Assembly: GCA_947372405.1 (NCBI GenBank)
Contig: CANBTO010000108.1
Coordinates: forward strand, 1 to 11,409
From: Verrucomicrobiaceae bacterium
GTDB taxonomy: Bacteria; Verrucomicrobiota; Verrucomicrobiae; Verrucomicrobiales; Akkermansiaceae
Direction: 5' to 3'
Length of the DNA: 11,409 nucleotides
The position numbers and the translations under genes are program-made. The notes below the pieces were generated by a model. That model was not told where the DNA came from, ran no database searches, and saw nothing but the letters and a program-made list of their open reading frames with translations. Below, piece after piece: positions 7,401-11,409 of the stretch (positions are counted from its first letter, which is position 1; every line of letters begins with the position of its first letter).

Positions 7401-8229
7401 CGCCTACCGGAACGCCTTGAAGAAGCGAGGAAGCCGTGCCCACCCACCACATCGGGGTGCCCGCCGGACTCTGGCCACCCTGGTTGTTGCTTTCCGGATG
7501 ATCATAAGCACAGGTCACCACATGGGTGGTTCCAGACCCTGCGCCAAGCGCCCCGGCCGGACTCGTGCCATCCGTAGTATAGTAAACCGCGCCGTTGTTC
7601 ACCCACTTCGATGACGGGTTGTTTGCGTCGCTGATATAACCGACCTTCGACCAGAACTGGACGCTGCTGCCGTTGATCACCCGGTTGTTCGAGTGGAAAA
7701 TCCAACCGGGGCGGTTTCGATAACTGTAGGGTGATGCCTGCGCGGTGGCCTCCACTCCGGTCTTCAAGTTGTATCCGTCCTGATCCCCGCCATACAGGTA
7801 GGTGGTATCACGATCCGAATAGGTGGTGGCCACATAATATTGGATGATATCGCTGGCACTCGCATTGAGTCCGCCCGCACCAAGATTGATGGTGGCTTTC
7901 CAAAACTGATTCTGGACGTTTGAATTGTCCGGGACGTTCGCATGGAAACCCAGTGGTGATGACGACCACCCACCCGAAGTCCCCTTCCGATAGAATAGCG
8001 TCCCTCCGTTTTGGTTTCCACCAGCACCGTTGTTCTTGTAAAATCCGGTATAAACCGTGAATGAGCCAGTCGGCGAGATTTCGACGAACGGATCGCGCAT
8101 CGTGGAGGGGATGCCCGTCTGGGTGACTGACGGGATGTGCCAGGCCTCGGCCAGCACGGCCATGGATCTGCCGGTGCAGACCAGCAGCAACAGGGTGACG
8201 GTGAGCGAAATGGAGCGCAACGATTTCAT
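4435..8229 (-). CDS. Secreted multidomain GH13 alpha-amylase-family enzyme with C-terminal calcium-loop and surface module
   Basis: A complete 1264-residue exported enzyme. A signal peptide covers about residues 1-29 (hydrophobic VTLLLLV, then AEA). Residues 30-460 are beta-rich and resemble stacked starch-binding or immunoglobulin-like modules, with the aromatic strands expected there. The GH13 barrel spans about 505-880. Region I is DAPFNH (D585-H590). Region II is GLRADFGQ, with R730 and nucleophile D732. Region III is FVFMSESLDGG, with acid/base E761. Region IV is NNTSHDEE, with H819 and transition-state D820. The catalytic set is thus intact, and alpha-glucan hydrolysis is expected; exact specificity (amylase, pullulanase or other) is not readable. 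A beta domain follows (890-1060), then a fibronectin III-like domain (1063-1160), a DSDGDGQSNAAEQ calcium loop (1168-1180) and a C-terminal domain ending KRFYRAKVVE. It starts 6 bp after the stop of the GH57-like gene and is surely in its operon. Confidence 0.93.
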   Translation of the reverse strand: MKSLRSISLTVTLLLLVCTGRSMAVLAEAWHIPSVTQTGIPSTMRDPFVEISPTGSFTVYTGFYKNNGAGGNQNGGTLFYRKGTSGGWSSSPLGFHANVPDNSNVQNQFWKATINLGAGGLNASASDIIQYYVATTYSDRDTTYLYGGDQDGYNLKTGVEATAQASPYSYRNRPGWIFHSNNRVINGSSVQFWSKVGYISDANNPSSKWVNNGAVYYTTDGTSPAGALGAGSGTTHVVTCAYDHPESNNQGGQSPAGTPMWWVGTASSLLQGVPVGGTIKYKVGYWNSTNNEEKFADNNAGTANLVFTFTNGTLGDPVLTVNGANGNYTTTHVFVDEVASDSKPLAITFAPGQANVTAVEVFTNLNRRDRAQLDANGDGIEDGIKPPDGNNTVVGDNNYFTAYTMSDAGAGNYTLTLNAQKTGAYRLTARWKVQGDPAWRWYTTAGRRDHAVVVSPVDSRSINLYEVNVLTIESSDNTPNDSSDDFGNRSTFEDLYNAPNAPHNSSNRWDLDYLKNLGCNWIWFQPVHPIGVEGQSFYPGSPYAVKNFFEINPLMSVGNSRESAMAAFQGFISAADNKGVGVMLDAPFNHTSPDAEVSTVGAPLFGGTATTEIRNIEARFYSQSGNYGARASSASNIAIAPDRGDFGKWNDVRDVFFGNYSALVSLNPQDNGNYNNEGDFFDFGGSNFDNVTRNVWKYFAEYPLFWLDKTGVPAGADLTTQTTKGIDGLRADFGQGLPPQLWEYIINKTRTRKWNFVFMSESLDGGAVTYRSNRHFDILNENIVFPLASASSPADYRSIFETRRNAYGQGLVLLNNTSHDEENYVDPFQALVRYAVVNTVDGAPLIFPGQELGISRTFGYQQYETNFGKQIAHFKKFNSMMPAWNDANYGNDQLYPVYSGIGQARLFSKALRSSNRYYLDQTAGAGTHGKIFSVAKYETKNASPAAADVVFAFSNTDRDYTGFGNFDVNQDTDSNGVNDYGIKPGRLYNTKNIAAYNAIRSNRRDIWQWRAAPYAETDAPAPRSGSDILTNGIYVSMNRVPTSDAAWSSAPYEAQYLKLYDVTPPPAPNAPAANLTLYGTVIGNQVTFSWSAASDPDGGVSGFYLQIGTTSGGSDLFNAQTLANSQSVTVPYGTTLYARVQQINNAGIYGPYSSASASVVALDPLADSDGDGQSNAAEQSAGTNPLSSASVLKATAIATTGNDVSVTVATVAGKIYQLETSTSLASASWVAVGSPVSATGNSTTFTHAGGAGSAKRFYRAKVVE

Positions 8230-8235
8230 CGATTT

Positions 8236-11200
8236 TCAGGGAGCGGGGGTGACGACCATCCGGTAGAAACGTTTCGGCAGCGCCTGCGTGTCGTCGAACT
8301 GGAAGGTACCGGGAGCGTTGGCACCTGAAGTGACAAATGGATTTCCGAGTGACTGCCAGTCCGTCAGCCCGGTCGAGGACTGGAGTTGATATTTACGGTC
8401 GGGCAAGGTCGGAAACGAAAGCCGGACTCCTCCCGGAATTTTTCCGATGGATAGTTTCGGGAACGCCGAGTTGTCCACCACCTTCGGGTTCAGCCCGACG
8501 AGCCATTCGACGATGTTGGTAAGGCCGTCGTGGTCGGGATCACCGTTCGCGCCGTTGTCGCCGGTGGCGTCGTCGTCATTGAGTCCGTAGGTCGTCTCCC
8601 AGTCCGCGGGCAGGCCGTCGCCGTCGCCGTCCACCACCTGGGCTGTTAGATCGAGCGAGACCGTGAAGTTCGTTCCCTGGCTCTCCACCTCGACCTGTTG
8701 GGTGAGGGACTGGTTGCGCATCGCCTGGGTGTCGAAAAGCGAGAGGTCGTCGTCGGTGGCGCTGGACTGCCATGTGACAGATGAATCCAGGCCGATGCTG
8801 GCGGAGGCCAGGCCGTAGGAAGTCGTGTTGGAGAGCGTGACCGCGGAAGCGGACGCAAGCTGAGAAAGCCCCTGCTGGCCGCGCACGAGAAGATCATCCG
8901 TGTCCGGCGAGAGTCCAAAGCGGACGAAGAGTTTGTTATAACCCGCGCCAAGCGAGTAGTCGGCCACAAGCTTCTTCGCCGCGCTGGCCAGAGTGATGGT
9001 TTTCACCACCGCGGAACCGGGCGAGGTGAAACGCCAGCCCGTCCCCGATGGTGCGGGCGTGACGGTGTAGAGAGCATTCACATACTGGTTGGAGCCGCCA
9101 CCGGAGTTGACCGCCCACCAGTCCTTGAAAGCGGAAGTGCGCCGCGCAAGGATCGTTCCGTCGGGGTTTCGGTTGGACGATCCTTCGTTCTCTGTCTCGC
9201 TGCCGGACGCGGAGAGTGGATTGCCCACGATCTGGATGACTTTGCCGGTCACCACATCCCGCGCCCATGCGCCAGTGCAGCGGCCGCCGCTTGCTTCGAA
9301 CAGTGCGAAAACCTTGTTGTTGCTGAGAATGTATTCGTTCTCACCATCGAGGTCCACATCGAGCGCCAGCGCCTGCGGCGATGACGGCGGAGAGGCCGCC
9401 CAAGCGGCGACGACCTGATAGATCGCGGCGAAACGGGCCTGTGACTGCGCCTGTTTGGAGAATCCGGCGAGCGTGTCCATGGTGGTGTCCGGATTGATGA
9501 ACGCGCCTGTGGAATAGGTGCGCAGGTCGGTGTTGTCTTCGTCATGCCAGCCGGCGAGGAAAGTGGCGGCATGATAAGTGCCGCGGCCGAGACGACCGAG
9601 CGGTGTATTCGGCAGAGGAGACACCACGTTCCATGCGTCCATGGCGATACCCGAGCCACCGGCACCGAAGGACTGCACGCCGAAGAAATCATCACCCGCG
9701 CGGTGAACAGCCACACCGGGACGGATTTCAAACACCTTGTCCCGAAGGCTTTCCTCCTGGCTGTTGCCGAACCACCAGTTGTCATAATTCCCCTGTTCGG
9801 CATGATCCAACCACATCGGCGCCTGCTTGCGGCCGAACACCACGTTGCCCCGGTCCAGTGGCGCGAACGCATCGCCATTGCCGTCCGGCGGAACGGATAG
9901 ATCGACCTTGCCGGCGGCCACTTCATCGGGACCTACGAGCTGGATCCACGGCCTGCTCGCCAGCCATGCCACGTTCTTGTCATAGGCGTCCGCATTGGCC
10001 TTGGTGCGGAAATCCGACCAATCGCTGTAAAGGACCAGCAACTGGTGCTGTTCTCCGCTGCGAGCCTTGCGTGAGAGCAACTGGCGCAGGTTTATATCCA
10101 GTCCGTCATCGGTGTTGCGGAAACGGAAAGTCGAGGCCTGGTCGTTGATGACGATTCCATTAAGGCCGTTGATGCGGTTGATCCTGTAGCCGTCATCCAG
10201 CAACGCGCTGGTGCGTCCGAAGCAGTTGAAGACGTGGCGGAACTGGTCGCAGAAGAAATGGGTGTAGCCGAGCCCGCCGACCTTCGCGAGAACACCCTCG
10301 TCCATGATGCGCTCGGGAATCCAGAACACACGGGATGACGGCGGAGCACCGTAAATCGAGGAGAGCGTGCGGTTTGAAAGCGAGACGTTGTCCGCCAACA
10401 TCGACTGGCTGAAATACGGCATCGGGCTGTCGGCGAAAGTGGATGCCATCATCTCGATCGTACCGGCAGCCACCATCGAGCGTATGCGCTGGTTGAACGC
10501 AGGTCCGTCCCGCCATGGCTTGCCCGACGTGGGATCGACGGATGCCCACTGCATCGCCGCAGCTAGAGTAGGTGTGACATGCAGGCCGACCTTCGCACCA
10601 TACGCTTCATGCACATCGAGCATCCGGTAGTAGCCGGCACCCGCACCGTCGTTGATGCGGTCCTGCATTTCCGAGCCCGCCAGCATCGGTTCGTTGCCAT
10701 GGGTCAGCAGCATCACCTTGGCGCGCTTGCCGCGGTCCGGTCCGACATAACTGAACCAGGTGCGGAGTTCGCTGTTCTGGCTGATATAACTTTGGTCACG
10801 CCAGTAGTCCTCGGCGAGCCAGTCGTCATAGATCGTATCCCGGATGTCGCTGCGTCCGCCGATGTCTCCCGCACCTTGTGGACTGTTCTGCGTGCCGTCC
10901 TTGGTGGTGAAGACCTGGAAATGCAACGTGTTGGGGTCGCCGGTCCACCCGGCGTCCAGCAGCGCCTTGCGGCTGATGGAGAACTCCACGGCGTCAAGGC
11001 GGCTGTCGAAGTAGGCTTTCTTGAAACCATCCGCGGTGTTCTGGTCACGCCTCACCACGCCTTTCGCGGCGAGGTTCTCGTTGATCGATGTCGTGTTGTT
11101 AGCGGAGTTGGTGTCCACGTAAACCGCGCCGTTGTTCGTCTGATAGACTGCGACCACCGCCTCCCAGCGCATCTGCGTGCCGGTGTCCACGTCGTCGGGA

Positions 11201-11409
11201 AGCGCGTATTCGCCAACCGCCGGATTCCCAGTGTCGATCACCACGTAGAGATCGAGATTGCCCTCCTCGGCGTGTGCCTTGAGGTCTTGGAAATCCGCGC
11301 GGAAATAGAAGTCTCCGGTGCCACCGACGGTTGGGTCACCCCCGTCACGGGCATAGAAGGCGACGATGTCCCGCGAGCTGTCGAAACCGTCGTTCGCAAG
11401 ATAGGTGTC
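8236..11409 (-). CDS. GH57-like glycoside hydrolase with calcium-loop and C-terminal surface module (partial, N-terminus beyond right edge)
   Basis: The frame runs open from the right edge to TGA at 8236 (1057 codons). Window residues 1-170 (AFYARDGG, GTGDFYFRADFQDL, LDLYVVIDTG) resemble the DOMON-like/glucodextranase C-terminal modules of amylopullulanases; this is inferred. The GH57-like barrel runs about 230-555. It starts KVMLLTHGNEPMLAG (HGNEP in place of HQP), then AGTIEMMAST (region 2), VFWIPERIMDEG (region 3, nucleophile E366, codon 10312-10314) and LLVLYSDWSDF (region 4, D463 as probable acid/base). A beta-sandwich with LDVDLDGENEYIL (683-695) fits GH57 C-terminal domains. The protein ends with DGDGDGLPADWETTYG and DPDHDGLTN calcium loops and a domain ending KRFYRMVVTPAP. 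Expected activity is on alpha-glucans outside the cell; GH57 covers amylase, pullulanase, branching and transferase activities, and I cannot choose. The signal peptide should lie outside the window. Six bp separate it from the GH13 gene. Confidence 0.88.
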   Translation of the reverse strand, partial: DTYLANDGFDSSRDIVAFYARDGGDPTVGGTGDFYFRADFQDLKAHAEEGNLDLYVVIDTGNPAVGEYALPDDVDTGTQMRWEAVVAVYQTNNGAVYVDTNSANNTTSINENLAAKGVVRRDQNTADGFKKAYFDSRLDAVEFSISRKALLDAGWTGDPNTLHFQVFTTKDGTQNSPQGAGDIGGRSDIRDTIYDDWLAEDYWRDQSYISQNSELRTWFSYVGPDRGKRAKVMLLTHGNEPMLAGSEMQDRINDGAGAGYYRMLDVHEAYGAKVGLHVTPTLAAAMQWASVDPTSGKPWRDGPAFNQRIRSMVAAGTIEMMASTFADSPMPYFSQSMLADNVSLSNRTLSSIYGAPPSSRVFWIPERIMDEGVLAKVGGLGYTHFFCDQFRHVFNCFGRTSALLDDGYRINRINGLNGIVINDQASTFRFRNTDDGLDINLRQLLSRKARSGEQHQLLVLYSDWSDFRTKANADAYDKNVAWLASRPWIQLVGPDEVAAGKVDLSVPPDGNGDAFAPLDRGNVVFGRKQAPMWLDHAEQGNYDNWWFGNSQEESLRDKVFEIRPGVAVHRAGDDFFGVQSFGAGGSGIAMDAWNVVSPLPNTPLGRLGRGTYHAATFLAGWHDEDNTDLRTYSTGAFINPDTTMDTLAGFSKQAQSQARFAAIYQVVAAWAASPPSSPQALALDVDLDGENEYILSNNKVFALFEASGGRCTGAWARDVVTGKVIQIVGNPLSASGSETENEGSSNRNPDGTILARRTSAFKDWWAVNSGGGSNQYVNALYTVTPAPSGTGWRFTSPGSAVVKTITLASAAKKLVADYSLGAGYNKLFVRFGLSPDTDDLLVRGQQGLSQLASASAVTLSNTTSYGLASASIGLDSSVTWQSSATDDDLSLFDTQAMRNQSLTQQVEVESQGTNFTVSLDLTAQVVDGDGDGLPADWETTYGLNDDDATGDNGANGDPDHDGLTNIVEWLVGLNPKVVDNSAFPKLSIGKIPGGVRLSFPTLPDRKYQLQSSTGLTDWQSLGNPFVTSGANAPGTFQFDDTQALPKRFYRMVVTPAP

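Noticed and set aside
8167..8229. Lipoprotein signal (LLLVC, Cys18) at the GH13 N-terminus
   Set aside because: The residue before the cysteine is Val rather than Gly, Ala or Ser, and a standard signal peptidase I site (AEA) follows; an ordinary secreted protein is more likely.

Overview
The window (about 60% G+C by eye) looks like chromosomal DNA of a member of the Verrucomicrobia, perhaps near Luteolibacter or Haloferula. This is inferred from three things: two secreted proteins end in a DxDxDG calcium-loop segment plus a short C-terminal beta domain ending in KRFYR; a Gfo/Idh/MocA oxidoreductase sits beside a secreted propeller-like protein; and short heptanucleotide tandem repeats lie between genes. 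No database search could be run, so the taxon is only a suggestion.

Left part (1-3837, all minus strand): reading in the direction of transcription, trpE (GTG start at 3837), a 113-bp spacer with two different 7-bp tandem repeats, trpG, a Gfo/Idh/MocA oxidoreductase, and the first 190 codons of a secreted conserved protein that runs off the left edge. TrpE and TrpG together form anthranilate synthase, the first committed step of tryptophan synthesis. The last two genes follow at 25 and 18 bp and may be co-transcribed, but they have no evident link to tryptophan.

Middle (3838-4459): a divergent intergenic region with a small perfect hairpin, a spaced inverted repeat and a possible plus-strand promoter. 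It is followed by the only plus-strand gene, an unrecognised protein of about 134 residues. The tail of this gene overlaps the tail of the next gene by 25 bp.

Right part (4435-11409, minus strand): two large genes 6 bp apart, very probably one operon for extracellular alpha-glucan (starch, glycogen or similar) breakdown. The upstream gene, cut by the right edge, encodes a GH57-like protein with a probable DOMON/glucodextranase-C-like N-terminal region. The downstream gene encodes a complete 1264-residue secreted GH13 enzyme with all four catalytic regions intact. Both proteins end in the same kind of calcium-loop plus C-terminal beta module, so they probably share a destination at the cell surface or outside the cell.

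I see no RNA gene, insertion sequence, CRISPR array or phage gene. The points most worth a second look are the tandem secreted GH57/GH13 pair with shared C-termini, the altered acid/base region of the GH57 protein, the unknown small gene, and the heptad repeats inside trpEG.
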